In this document: one piece after another, positions 38,204 to 46,779 of the stretch | Layout of the letters: every line of letters starts with the position of its first letter | Numbering within the stretch: the first letter of the stretch is position 1 | From: Paenibacillus sp. | Lineage (GTDB): Bacteria > Bacillota > Bacilli > Paenibacillales > Paenibacillaceae | Assembly: GCA_017512705.1 (NCBI GenBank) | Contig: JAFWEX010000150.1 | Coordinates: 248,001 to 312,000, forward strand | Direction: 5' to 3' | DNA length: 64,000 bases | Program-made: the position numbers and the translations under genes | The notes under the pieces: model-generated | Database searches by the model: none | Seen by the model: the letters and a program-made list of their open reading frames with translations, nothing else | Told to the model about the DNA's origin: nothing

Positions 38204-38868
38204 GGCATCACCAGCTTTTGCCCCGGCTTGATCCGGTTAGGATCACTGCCGATGATTTTGGCGTTGAGCTTGTAGATCTCGTTCCATTTGGAACTGTTGC
38301 CCAGCTCAAGCTTAGCTATTTTGGACAAAGAATCCCCGGCTTTCACGGTGTACGTCTTGCTAATTTTTTTCAGGTCCACACGTGAACTCGACTTGCTTGC
38401 AGCACCGCCCGATCCCACCTTCTCCACTTTTGAATCGCGCCAGGTTCGTAAGGTCAGGTCGAAATAAATATCTCCCGTCTCCCCGCCTCGGAAGCTCGAA
38501 TTGAGCGAAACCAAAAAGACAGGTACATTTACACCAGTTCCGGAAATAATGAAACGCAGTGGATTTTTGGAGATTAGAAACGTATTCAGCACATTCATCG
38601 CTACGCGTGGATCTAGAAAATATTTCTCGTCCATGCAATAAGAAGGATCATATCGCGTGGGAAAAAAAGAAGAGAAGGTGATCTCCTTCACCTTCTCTCC
38701 TTGCGCAAAATCAAACTCGCCATGCTCCAGCATATTAATCGTTTCGTACCCTTTGGATCTGGAAATGTTGACTTCTTCCGGATTCACGGGGAATTGAAAT
38801 GAAGTGCTACCATCCTTCAATGTGAACGACATTTTATTAGGACCAACTTCATCTTTAAGTGCAGACAT
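38200..38868 (-). CDS. LysM tail protein (XkdP type)
   Basis: A 222-aa protein with an N-terminal tail domain (VNPEEVNISRSKGYETINMLEHGEFDFAQG) and a C-terminal LysM motif (TYTVKAGDSLSKIAKLELGNSSKWNEIYKLN, about residues 170-222). The LysM module binds peptidoglycan or the hub and is universal in contractile injection systems. AAGGAGG precedes the ATG. Confidence 0.93.
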   Translation of the reverse strand: MSALKDEVGPNKMSFTLKDGSTSFQFPVNPEEVNISRSKGYETINMLEHGEFDFAQGEKVKEITFSSFFPTRYDPSYCMDEKYFLDPRVAMNVLNTFLISKNPLRFIISGTGVNVPVFLVSLNSSFRGGETGDIYFDLTLRTWRDSKVEKVGSGGAASKSSSRVDLKKISKTYTVKAGDSLSKIAKLELGNSSKWNEIYKLNAKIIGSDPNRIKPGQKLVMP

Positions 38869-38888
38869 ATCTGCGGCCTCCTTTCTGC

Positions 38889-40652
38889 TTAGGCCATAAT
38901 CGTTTTACGATTTTGCATCGCCAGGCGGAGCTCGTTTGTGATACGTTGCCCTACCTGATGACTTACAGCGTCGTAGTCAATAGCATTCTCCTGAACCGTT
39001 ACCTGTACCGTACCGGGTGCTATATGGACAGCGATCTGGTTTGTTGTTTCGGTTTTAAAATCCTTAAGATATCCCCCTAAACTACTCATCTGTTCTTCCG
39101 AAATGTGTACTGTCAGAGATTTACTATCCGGCTGACCTCCATTATTTAGAGACATCGCTTGAGCTTGCATTACACTTATGCCTATTAAACCTGCCCCCGG
39201 TAATGAACCGAATGGATTATTCATGTAGGCTTTGGGTCTGGTCATCGATAAAATCTCAGGCTTATAGGGTGGTGGCATCTGCGGCGCTTCCGGTACGGAA
39301 GGTGATGAAGCAACGGTTGCAGCCGGAGTCGTTTGTTCTTCTTTTTTTGAACCGAAGCCGAAAAAATTGGCGATGCCACCCGTAATTTTTTTCGTTTTCT
39401 CAGAGACGTAATCTGCAGCACCTGATAATGCGTTACCTAATCCTTCGGATGCATTAGATACAAAGTTTCCGATATCTTTCGCCTTGTCTCCAATCCAACC
39501 TCCTACTTCACTACCAGCCCAGCCTCCAACAGCACCGCCAATATACGTACCGATCCCTGGCAAAATAAAACTACCAATGGTACTACCGATCGCAGTACCT
39601 GCCGATCCGCCAATCATCGAGCCAACTGCTCGGCCCCTCTCCTCGGCAGGTGCATTGGCGATACTAGCCACGTCAGCTAGCATGCTGACCGGCCCAAGTA
39701 GCCTCTTTGCCCCTTTGGAGAAACCACTGCCTATTTTGCCCATCATTCCGTCGCCCGAGAAAAGATTGGACATGCCCATCGGTGATGCAGAGGCGAAACC
39801 GAAATTGCTGCGCTTTATTTTTTGATCAAAATCCATCTTCAATTTCTTCTCTTCTGCATCAGAAAAATCTGTAATAATTTCTTTTGCCTTCGGAGTTGGT
39901 GCGGATACTGGAGTGGATGCCGTTGATGATCTCCTGAAAGTATTTCTTCGACCTCTTCGACCAGGTACTCTAAAAAAACGAGATGGTTTGTTACGTTTGT
40001 TTTCCCCATCTCCATCTGAGTTTTCGTGTGTTTGAATGTTACTGCGCTTGCCTTCTGCAACTTCCGTACTTGCACTCGGATTAGCTGCTTTGTTCTTTTT
40101 ATCTTTTCGACCAGACCACCATTCCTTAACTTTCTTTCTCTTCTCAAATAAGTCAGTAACGTTATTAGCTGCATCAAGCACATCAAAGCCTAGATCAACC
40201 CACTTCATCCACCCTTCATCTTCTTTAGCCACATTATTAATGGTTGTGTTGTTACTGCCAATTACAACGGACATCGAAGATGCACTAGGCTGAACAATTT
40301 TCCCCATTGCCACTTCAACCTTCTGCTTCACCTCTACCGAGACTGTGCCGGATGCCTTCACCATCTGATTGCGGAAGCTGTTCAGTTTGGTCAGTGCGCG
40401 ATCCAGTGCCGGGCTTAGCTGATCATCCAATCCAATTTTGGGTGTGATTCGCAGGCGACTCAACCGGATCGCGGTACTATAGATATTTTCCAACCTGCGC
40501 GCCGTGGTTCTCAGCTCATTATTCACTTTAATCAGTCCCTGGTAACGAACCCGGCCCAGGCGTTCAGTCGAGCGCTGAATCTGATCCAGATAACGAAGTG
40601 TTGTCTTCATTTCATTGTTCGATTGGGATAAACCAATTATTAATTCTGCCAT
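38889..40652 (-). CDS. Short tail tape measure protein
   Basis: A 587-aa tape measure, far shorter than the roughly 1300-aa protein of PBSX. The N-terminal 130 residues are helical coiled coil, the middle is charged and low in complexity, and residues around 325-390 form a glycine-zipper membrane-type segment (repeated GxxxG such as GSMIGGSAGTAIGSTIGS). No peptidase or transglycosylase domain is seen. AGGAGGTG six bases before the ATG at 40652 fixes the start. Confidence 0.85.
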   Translation of the reverse strand: MAELIIGLSQSNNEMKTTLRYLDQIQRSTERLGRVRYQGLIKVNNELRTTARRLENIYSTAIRLSRLRITPKIGLDDQLSPALDRALTKLNSFRNQMVKASGTVSVEVKQKVEVAMGKIVQPSASSMSVVIGSNNTTINNVAKEDEGWMKWVDLGFDVLDAANNVTDLFEKRKKVKEWWSGRKDKKNKAANPSASTEVAEGKRSNIQTHENSDGDGENKRNKPSRFFRVPGRRGRRNTFRRSSTASTPVSAPTPKAKEIITDFSDAEEKKLKMDFDQKIKRSNFGFASASPMGMSNLFSGDGMMGKIGSGFSKGAKRLLGPVSMLADVASIANAPAEERGRAVGSMIGGSAGTAIGSTIGSFILPGIGTYIGGAVGGWAGSEVGGWIGDKAKDIGNFVSNASEGLGNALSGAADYVSEKTKKITGGIANFFGFGSKKEEQTTPAATVASSPSVPEAPQMPPPYKPEILSMTRPKAYMNNPFGSLPGAGLIGISVMQAQAMSLNNGGQPDSKSLTVHISEEQMSSLGGYLKDFKTETTNQIAVHIAPGTVQVTVQENAIDYDAVSHQVGQRITNELRLAMQNRKTIMA

Positions 40653-40677
40653 ATTATTCACCTCCTGCCTGTTTGAA

Positions 40678-40839
40678 TTAACGATTCATTTGAGCACTTA
40701 ATGCCGTCATCTCCTCTTCCGAGAACGCAAGCAGCAACGAGCGCTCACCACGCGGTAAAGACCAGAACTCTCCGGGACGAAGATGATGGCGTACCCACAT
40801 ATGATAGAGGAACGTAGTCATCCCGCCGGAGTGAATTAG
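40678..40839 (-). CDS. -1 frameshift extension of the tail assembly chaperone (gpGT-like)
   Basis: After the slippery heptamer A-AAA-AAC (40845-40839) at the end of the XkdN-like gene, the -1 frame stays open for 53 codons (LIHSGGMTTFLYHMWVRHHL to ALSAQMNR) and stops at 40678, 25 bases before the tape measure start. An independent start at 40821 lacks a ribosome site. The layout is that of the lambda G/T frameshift proteins, which guide tube polymerisation around the tape measure. Confidence 0.8.
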   Translation of the reverse strand, partial: LIHSGGMTTFLYHMWVRHHLRPGEFWSLPRGERSLLLAFSEEEMTALSAQMNR

Positions 40840-41270
40840 TTTTTTAGGTCTTCAATCTCCACGCCGAAGCCGGACAGCTCCAGTACTTTATCGCCGACAG
40901 CATCCAGTTCACCTGCAAGAAGCATACGGCGAACCGCTTGCTCTCCACCTGACAGCTTCATACGGCCCGTGATCCGGTTGTCTCCCCAGCCGGATAGCTC
41001 CAGTCCGCGGACATTCATTTTTACTGTGGCCTCTGAGATTAGCAAAGCATTAAAGGTTTCGGTATCCACCTTTTCCTCGGTGCGGCCTTTCGTCGTTTTG
41101 CGAATGGTACAACGCTCACGAATCTGGTCTACTTTGGAGGACGTTAGTCCACGCAAGGTAAGCAGCAGATCCAGACGCTGGATACGGACATTTTCTTCTG
41201 GCAGACGTTCTGCCGCTTCAAACAACTGATCCAGGATTTGTTCTTCGGACAACTTTTCGTTCATACTCAT
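40836..41270 (-). CDS. Tail assembly chaperone (XkdN type)
   Basis: A 144-aa protein located between tube and tape measure genes, where tail assembly chaperones sit. It contains EDQ-rich helical N-terminal sequence, TLRGLTSSKVDQIRERCT and GGEQAVRRMLLAGELDAVG. It ends EDLKN with the slippery A-AAA-AAC just before the TAA, giving a minor longer product. Confidence 0.87.
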   Translation of the reverse strand: MSMNEKLSEEQILDQLFEAAERLPEENVRIQRLDLLLTLRGLTSSKVDQIRERCTIRKTTKGRTEEKVDTETFNALLISEATVKMNVRGLELSGWGDNRITGRMKLSGGEQAVRRMLLAGELDAVGDKVLELSGFGVEIEDLKN

Positions 41271-41351
41271 AGGTCATAATCTCCCTTGTCTTTTCATTTA
41301 TCTTCTTACGTGATACTGCTTCTTCGTACCTTAAAAATAGTGCAAGACACC

Positions 41352-41375
41352 AAAAAGACCGAGAGATTCCCGGCC
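41352..41375 (-). terminator. Partial terminator after the tube gene
   Basis: GGCCGGG pairs with CTCGGTC (one G-U pair included) and TTTTTGG follows on the minus strand. It may lower expression of downstream genes relative to sheath and tube, which are needed in many copies. Confidence 0.55.
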
Positions 41376-41429
41376 TAATTCAGTGTCCTTATTCGCCTTT
41401 AAAATGACGATGTCATCCGTCTACAAAAC

Positions 41430-41837
41430 TTAGTTCGCTACAATCGGATTCAACAATTCGAATCCTTCAAAGGTAAAGCCTGTCTCTTCCGGAACTTCCT
41501 CGCCCGCCGTCCAATTGGCTAGTTGAATTTTATCCACCATGCAACCTTTCAGCAGTACACTTTCATGCCCATACGACTCCGGATCATCCAGCTTCGAGAT
41601 AATCTGAAACTTCGTAAAGCCACGCTGAATCATATCAGACGTCACCTTGTAACCTGTCATCGTACCTGTTCCTTTTTTGGCACCATTTTTATGAACCTTC
41701 CAGTCGTTGCCGACCAGATTCAGTTCACGCTTCTCAATCTCTACGCTGGCTTCCAGCTTGTTAATATTCGTCTGCCACACCCCATCCATATGCAACTGAC
41801 CATGGGTACCGAGAATCACTCTTGACGCATCCAACAT
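41430..41837 (-). CDS. Tail tube protein (XkdM, DUF2001)
   Basis: A 135-aa inner tube subunit. RVILGTHGQLHMDGVWQTNINKLEASVEIEKREL and TMTGYKVTSDMI are typical of XkdM. It polymerises as rings inside the sheath. GAGGAGG precedes the ATG. Confidence 0.93.
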   Translation of the reverse strand: MLDASRVILGTHGQLHMDGVWQTNINKLEASVEIEKRELNLVGNDWKVHKNGAKKGTGTMTGYKVTSDMIQRGFTKFQIISKLDDPESYGHESVLLKGCMVDKIQLANWTAGEEVPEETGFTFEGFELLNPIVAN

Positions 41838-41954
41838 GTATATTTCCTCCTCATTGTGATTGAGCGGTTATCCTTGCAAACTAACCGCTCAACATGTCCT
41901 CATATTTTATAGTCGAACCATTCTTCAAGCTTTGCCTGTGTCTAGGTCTTTCCC

Positions 41955-43418
41955 TTATTGCACGTAAAACGTACCAAATAACTGCTCCATCACATCCGTC
42001 AACTTCACATTCCATTGCAGGAATACTTGATCTGCTTCCGGTTTCAATACAGGGGCAGCACCATAATAAGCCGGATCAAGAATAACGTCATATCCCTCAG
42101 CTTCAATAACATTACTCTGTGCGAGCAGCGCCAAATAGGCCTTCATCGCACCAATCAGCGCCTGACGACCTTCTTCCGTATTATTCACCTTGCCAATGTA
42201 CGTATCTTCCGCGGAGCGCTGCAGATCCATATTAATCGTATCCATCACCCGGATGGAACGGATTTTTTTCCACGCATTATTTTGTCCAGCAGCAGGCGTC
42301 ACAAGGGTGTTCACACCACGAAGTGCTTTAACCCGGCGCCCATCATGGAAGAAAATAAATACTCCATTCTGCACAGCCTGCTCCTGTTCGGCACGCGTCC
42401 AGCGACGTGTTACATCATCGAACGGTGTTGCTGCATATGTGGTGGACTCGTTCAATCGCTGCCCCGCAATAAGACCTGCAACATAAGCAGATGTCTGTGC
42501 AGAGCTATAGAAATCGTCACCCAAACGTACGCCAGTGCCCACATTGATGACCCCTTCATGATTCAATGCAAGGGAACGTGCAGCCGCTTTTTGAGCCGCA
42601 GAAGCAGATGTGTCATCTGCTGCGGAACCGCCAAATACAGCCAACACTTGTTTCCCTTCACCGCGTACCCGCTTCACCCAAGCCGCAAAGCTGGCCAGCA
42701 AAGCTGCATCCGCCGCCTGATCCAGCGCAAGTACGTCGAACTGTTCCCCTTCCAATGCACCTTGCAAAGCAATATATTCCGCATTAGTGAGAACATCGTT
42801 GCCACTTACACCACCTTGGAATGCCGCACCCGATACGTTAGCAACCTCATCTGTGCCCTCTCCGATCGTCTGTGCGGTAATCCAGAGGTTTTGCTCGTCA
42901 GCGTTGATTGCTTTGGCAAGAGCTGCCGATGTAACATCTGACGTCAGAAGCGCATATAACATGCGATTGCCTTCAAACAAACGCACTTCAAACTTCGTAT
43001 TATCAATTACGCCTGGTTGAATCGTTACATAGAATCCGTTAGCGCGTTCTCCCGGATATTTCGCATCGAGCTGCAGTACATCAGCATCAGCGCTGTCTTT
43101 TAATGTCAGCGTAGCTGCTTTAGCTGTCGAACTTGCCAGTCGATAAGCAAGTAGCTTTTTCGGCCCGCCAAGGAGCGCCAGTTTCAACGACGTATAAGCT
43201 GTACCGTTGTCTGCTGCATTTGCTGCAAATATACGTTCAATTGCTGTTTCACTACCCACTTCTACAAACGTGCCCACTGGACCCCAGTTCGCTTTAACCG
43301 GTACAACGACCGTTCCACGATTACCAGCCTGAATAGCTGAAGACGCCGCCGCCTGAAAATTCATATACAATCCCGGAAGGACCGGTTGATTCGTTTGTTC
43401 CCAAGTTCCACCTGCCAT
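41955..43418 (-). CDS. Contractile tail sheath protein (XkdK)
   Basis: A 487-aa sheath subunit, defining this as a contractile rather than flexible tail. It starts AGGTWEQTNQPVLPGLYMNFQAAASSAIQ, has AERIF-like oligomerisation sequence, LGDDFYSSAQTSAYVAGLIAG in the core and MKAYLALLAQSNVIEAEGYDV in the C-terminal subdomain that bonds neighbours. Its ATG overlaps the stop of the small upstream gene (TAATG). Confidence 0.95.
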   Translation of the reverse strand: MAGGTWEQTNQPVLPGLYMNFQAAASSAIQAGNRGTVVVPVKANWGPVGTFVEVGSETAIERIFAANAADNGTAYTSLKLALLGGPKKLLAYRLASSTAKAATLTLKDSADADVLQLDAKYPGERANGFYVTIQPGVIDNTKFEVRLFEGNRMLYALLTSDVTSAALAKAINADEQNLWITAQTIGEGTDEVANVSGAAFQGGVSGNDVLTNAEYIALQGALEGEQFDVLALDQAADAALLASFAAWVKRVRGEGKQVLAVFGGSAADDTSASAAQKAAARSLALNHEGVINVGTGVRLGDDFYSSAQTSAYVAGLIAGQRLNESTTYAATPFDDVTRRWTRAEQEQAVQNGVFIFFHDGRRVKALRGVNTLVTPAAGQNNAWKKIRSIRVMDTINMDLQRSAEDTYIGKVNNTEEGRQALIGAMKAYLALLAQSNVIEAEGYDVILDPAYYGAAPVLKPEADQVFLQWNVKLTDVMEQLFGTFYVQ

Positions 43419-43618
43419 TATTCATTCACCTTCGCTTTCAAAAATTGGTTGATTCGTACCTCTGCTTCTTTAATGGAAAACGTCTGTTGCGCCGCTACGT
43501 GCAGCGCGCCAGCCAGCACCTCTGCCTTGACGGCAAAGAGGGCTTCCGAATGATTCATTAGTTCAGCCCGCGTATATTGCGGGGGAACCGATAACTTCTT
43601 TTTCACCGAGCTTGCCAT
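43418..43618 (-). CDS. Small tail protein, YqzN/YkzM-like
   Basis: A 66-aa protein (PPQYTRAELMNHSEALFAVK, then EVLAGALHVA and SIKEAEVRINQFLKAKV). Sequence and location directly ahead of the sheath gene fit the small YqzN/YkzM proteins of PBSX and skin elements, whose function is unknown. GAGGTGAG precedes the ATG, and it is coupled to the sheath gene. Confidence 0.75.
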   Translation of the reverse strand: MASSVKKKLSVPPQYTRAELMNHSEALFAVKAEVLAGALHVAAQQTFSIKEAEVRINQFLKAKVNE

Positions 43619-43693
43619 GTATTTCTCACCTCGTTGGTTAACTTCAAAGACACTCTTTTAAATTGAACTAAGCCTATGAACGGATCACTGCAA

Positions 43694-44686
43694 TTATCGT
43701 ATCCCTTTGTTATGATGGATCTCCCGCATAAGCGGTACATTCGTGACCGGACGACGAACCCGCTGTGTTAACGTGAGACGAATCTGTCCGTTCAGATAGG
43801 CATCTGCTTGCAGATCTGCCGTCACCTCATCTACCGTCATATAACGTGTATGACTTTCATTGCTGGAGTTAGCCCCAGCGGTTACGCTATCCACAGGAAG
43901 TATTGCAATTCGCGATTGGAGCGCAAGTTGCTGGGTTAGATGGTCTATCGTCTGATCTGTAAGACTTGTATCGTCGGAGAGAACATGCCCGATCCACTGT
44001 TTGCGTACTTCAAGTGTCGATGTTCCTGCTGCAGCTGTACTATAGCCGTTCAAGCGCCACAATACCGACGGCATCTTATACCCCCCAGGCCAGCTATCAG
44101 CATACACAGACCAGTCCGAGTCTAGCTCGTTCGCTGTCCAGCGCTGTAAGGCAACAATCCAAGGGTCACTTGTAACAGCATTTCCGTCAGCACGTTGCGG
44201 TTCGGGAACGTATACTCCAAAACGTAAACTGCGTGTTACCAAACCTGATGCAGCATCGATACGGTTACTGTCCGTCGAACCTAAATACAGGCAGGTAAAC
44301 GCCCCACCTTCCTCATCTTCCAGCCGAACCTGATGTAAACCTTCAATTAGCTGTGCTGACCAGACCTCCACCTGCTCCGCGCCCCCGTCTTCGGAACGAG
44401 CATACGGCGATATCTTGATGATTCGACGGTACCCTGCCCAAGCAGATTTCGGCACTTCTTCGGCAAAGACAACAACTGCGCATGGTCCTGATAGCACTTC
44501 ATCTGGAGCAGGTACATCCTGCACACGGCCTGTCCAAGCGGGTACAAGATCTGCTAACTTGCCCTTTAACGTCTTTTTAATACGCGTACTCAGCCAGACT
44601 CCAGGCAAAGTTCTACTAACCCCCAGGTATTGTCCATTGCCTATTCCATTACTCGCTTCATCATTCGATTCAGCCATGATGGACAT
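43694..44686 (-). CDS. Tail completion/neck-type phage protein
   Basis: A 330-aa first gene of the tail array. I do not recognise residues 1-160 (PGVWLSTRIKKTLKGKLADLVPAW and a beta-rich stretch). The C-terminal half (SDPWIVALQRWTANELDSDWSVY to RLTLTQRVRRP) resembles small tail terminator/completion proteins such as XkdI. The protein may be a fusion that caps the tail where a head would normally join. A second ATG three codons in is possible. Confidence 0.6.
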   Translation of the reverse strand: MSIMAESNDEASNGIGNGQYLGVSRTLPGVWLSTRIKKTLKGKLADLVPAWTGRVQDVPAPDEVLSGPCAVVVFAEEVPKSAWAGYRRIIKISPYARSEDGGAEQVEVWSAQLIEGLHQVRLEDEEGGAFTCLYLGSTDSNRIDAASGLVTRSLRFGVYVPEPQRADGNAVTSDPWIVALQRWTANELDSDWSVYADSWPGGYKMPSVLWRLNGYSTAAAGTSTLEVRKQWIGHVLSDDTSLTDQTIDHLTQQLALQSRIAILPVDSVTAGANSSNESHTRYMTVDEVTADLQADAYLNGQIRLTLTQRVRRPVTNVPLMREIHHNKGIR

Positions 44687-45075
44687 TATTCATTTCGCTC
44701 CCTTCAGCTACAAAAATGAACTCTAACCCCATGGTGCAGCAGCCATGCAGTAGATTAGCACTCCCCCTTTTCCCCAATGCACCTTATTGGTATAGATAGG
44801 AACCGGATCAAAAGCAAGGACAACTTCACCGCATCAAAAAGACCAGCTCTTTTGGCTGGTCTGTACATTAGCGTATGTGCTTTCGGTGTGTCCCTTGCTA
44901 TTGATCCGATAATACAATCTTACACCCTTTTTCCCTTCACGCGGACGGTGATTCGGTTGACTTCTGTGCGAATAAGGGAGGTGTCTGGGCGGTAAAAAGA
45001 CGAGTTATAAGGGTCGCTGTCTTATCCAGCTGCTGGTTACATCAATTGTTAAAATATAGAATAGAAGGAACTCCA
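44687..45075 (-). promoter_or_regulatory. Upstream region of the tail cluster
   Basis: About 390 bp between DUF4127 and the first tail gene. It contains repeat element A (44804-44955), including a hairpin AGACCAGC/GCTGGTCT followed by TTTTT on the minus strand that can terminate the DUF4127 transcript, and then 100 bp that must hold or receive the tail promoter. No good -35/-10 pair is evident in that last part, consistent with dependence on an activator. A 19-codon GTG frame (44782-44723) precedes the first gene. Confidence 0.5.
44804..44955 (-). repeat. Structured intergenic element, copy A
   Basis: Outer arms GGATCAAAAGCAAGGA (44805-44820) and CCCTTGCTATTGATCC (44892-44907) pair with one mismatch and enclose the hairpin AGACCAGC/GCTGGTCT (44840-44862). 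On the minus strand a TATTAT box (44914-44909) stands at the outer edge, preceded by a conserved TAAGAT. The same architecture recurs at 46815-46981. Confidence 0.7.
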
Positions 45076-46779
45076 CTACTTCAATCTAACCTGTGGGCTC
45101 AGCGTAACTTCGAATGCACGTCCCCAAGTGAAATCCGGGTTGTTGTATTCCAGAAGCGCACCGTGGTATGTGGCATACTTCAGCTGTCCGTCACAGATAT
45201 GGCGGATTGCTGGATTCCCCTGCTGGAAGGCCGGTTTGCTTGCCAGTTCAGCGGTGTGCGTCTGCATCAGGTCACGAAGTAAGTTCTGCAGGTGAGCATA
45301 ATCTTCATTCGAGTTGAACAGCTTCATGTTCTGATCCGCCAGTGTTTCCACATTAGTATAGAGCGCATGAGCGCGTGAATATGTGCGGATATCGGCGATC
45401 GCCACAGCTTTGTAGCTGTAGTCCTTCAGGAATCGTTTGAACAACAGCGAACCGTGTGCATTCATGGCTTCGCGCAGCTTAGGTTCATGCTTTTCTGTCG
45501 TAATCCAAACATATCTCGATTGTGCCATACCCACGGCGAGACCGATTTTGTTCCCCGGTGTATTCCAGGCACTGTAACCCAGCACCCGCCCAGTATATGG
45601 ACTGTTCAGCAACGCTTCAGCCACCTCGACATTCGCAGGCCCTTTGCCTACAAAATCAATCAGGATTGAAGGAAGTCCTTGTTCTCCATTAAACGCCAGA
45701 CGCTCCACCGCTGCTTGAACCTGATCCAACGCTGTAATAGCAATGATCTCCATGTCTACCTTGGCGTCTGCGGTATCCTCTACTAATACGCCACCCACAA
45801 TATCCACGTGATGCACAATATTTTGGTGTACATCCATATATTCGTAAGTGTTAATAATGGTAGAACCGTGAGGTCCGTAATACTTCACGCCATACTTCAC
45901 TTTAGCCCCGCCTCTGAATAGCTGATTCGCCATTCGAGCGACGAGAGCATGTCCCAACCCGTCTGCATCCGGCAAAATGATTGCCCGATCTGGATTCTGT
46001 CCGTCCGTTCCGCCTAGCCATTCGTTAATCCGTGCTTCAACATACTTGATCTCATTGATCTGCACACCCTGCGTATTGGCATCATCCACACCAATGGCAA
46101 GGAAATCGATATATCCTGTGCGCGCGAGCTGATCCAGAATGTAACGATTGGTTTTGAACTTATGCTGCCTAGTATTGTAATATTTCTGTTTATCAAAATA
46201 GGTTGTCTCCCCATACTCAACCCCTTCTGGAGAAACGTTATACCCTTGGATAATATCTTCGAAATCAGTGTAGGTCTGACGCGGCTGCTGCATCAGAGCA
46301 CGTGACTCGTTATACGCATCCAGCGCCAGGCTGTCTGCGAATGAAGTTGTCGCAAGCCGCATGATCGTATCCATCACAAACAGCGGTTTGCGTGGATATT
46401 TGGTTTTGATACTGCGAATGACATCCAGCAGACGAATCGTTTTATCGTCATACGCCGGATACGTTCCCCCGCCATCTTCCCGCAGCTGACGACTGCCAAT
46501 CAGTCCGCCGTACGCAAGCATGTCGGTTGAGATAATGAAACCATCCGCCTTGGCTGCATGTTTGACAATAAAATCATGAATTTTGGACGTGTTTCCATAA
46601 ATGGGTGTGGAAGTACCAAGAAGCGTTGTGCCATCGGTTGTTTTCTCCGTATCCAAACGATTCTTAATATCCTTCGGATTCGGTGTAAGAATGTGAATAC
46701 CGGCTGCTTTCCCTTGTACAATGACGTCGTCCAGATTGGCGGGACGATCATCAAGTGGAACATACAATACTGTTTTCAT
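45076..46779 (-). CDS. DUF4127 family protein
   Basis: A 567-aa cytosolic protein opening MKTVLYVPLDDRPANLDDV, the hallmark of DUF4127, with IISTDMLAYGGLIGSRQ, TIMRLATTSFAD and YSAWNTPGNKIG as further conserved blocks. The biochemical role of the family is unknown. The ATG at 46779 has GGAGG nine bases ahead; upstream in-frame extension is unsupported. It lies between the two copies of the structured element. Confidence 0.85.
   Translation of the reverse strand: MKTVLYVPLDDRPANLDDVIVQGKAAGIHILTPNPKDIKNRLDTEKTTDGTTLLGTSTPIYGNTSKIHDFIVKHAAKADGFIISTDMLAYGGLIGSRQLREDGGGTYPAYDDKTIRLLDVIRSIKTKYPRKPLFVMDTIMRLATTSFADSLALDAYNESRALMQQPRQTYTDFEDIIQGYNVSPEGVEYGETTYFDKQKYYNTRQHKFKTNRYILDQLARTGYIDFLAIGVDDANTQGVQINEIKYVEARINEWLGGTDGQNPDRAIILPDADGLGHALVARMANQLFRGGAKVKYGVKYYGPHGSTIINTYEYMDVHQNIVHHVDIVGGVLVEDTADAKVDMEIIAITALDQVQAAVERLAFNGEQGLPSILIDFVGKGPANVEVAEALLNSPYTGRVLGYSAWNTPGNKIGLAVGMAQSRYVWITTEKHEPKLREAMNAHGSLLFKRFLKDYSYKAVAIADIRTYSRAHALYTNVETLADQNMKLFNSNEDYAHLQNLLRDLMQTHTAELASKPAFQQGNPAIRHICDGQLKYATYHGALLEYNNPDFTWGRAFEVTLSPQVRLK

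Noticed and set aside
42015-42941. 308-codon plus-strand open frame
   Set aside because: Antisense shadow of the tail sheath gene; Cys/Arg-rich and unlike a protein.
31342-44686. Complete inducible prophage
   Set aside because: No terminase, portal, capsid, integrase, replication gene or flanking att repeat is visible, so a tail-only element explains the data better.
44804-44955. 6S-type RNA
   Set aside because: A closing stem exists, but the length is too short, the central bulge is missing and the internal hairpin is a terminator in copy A.
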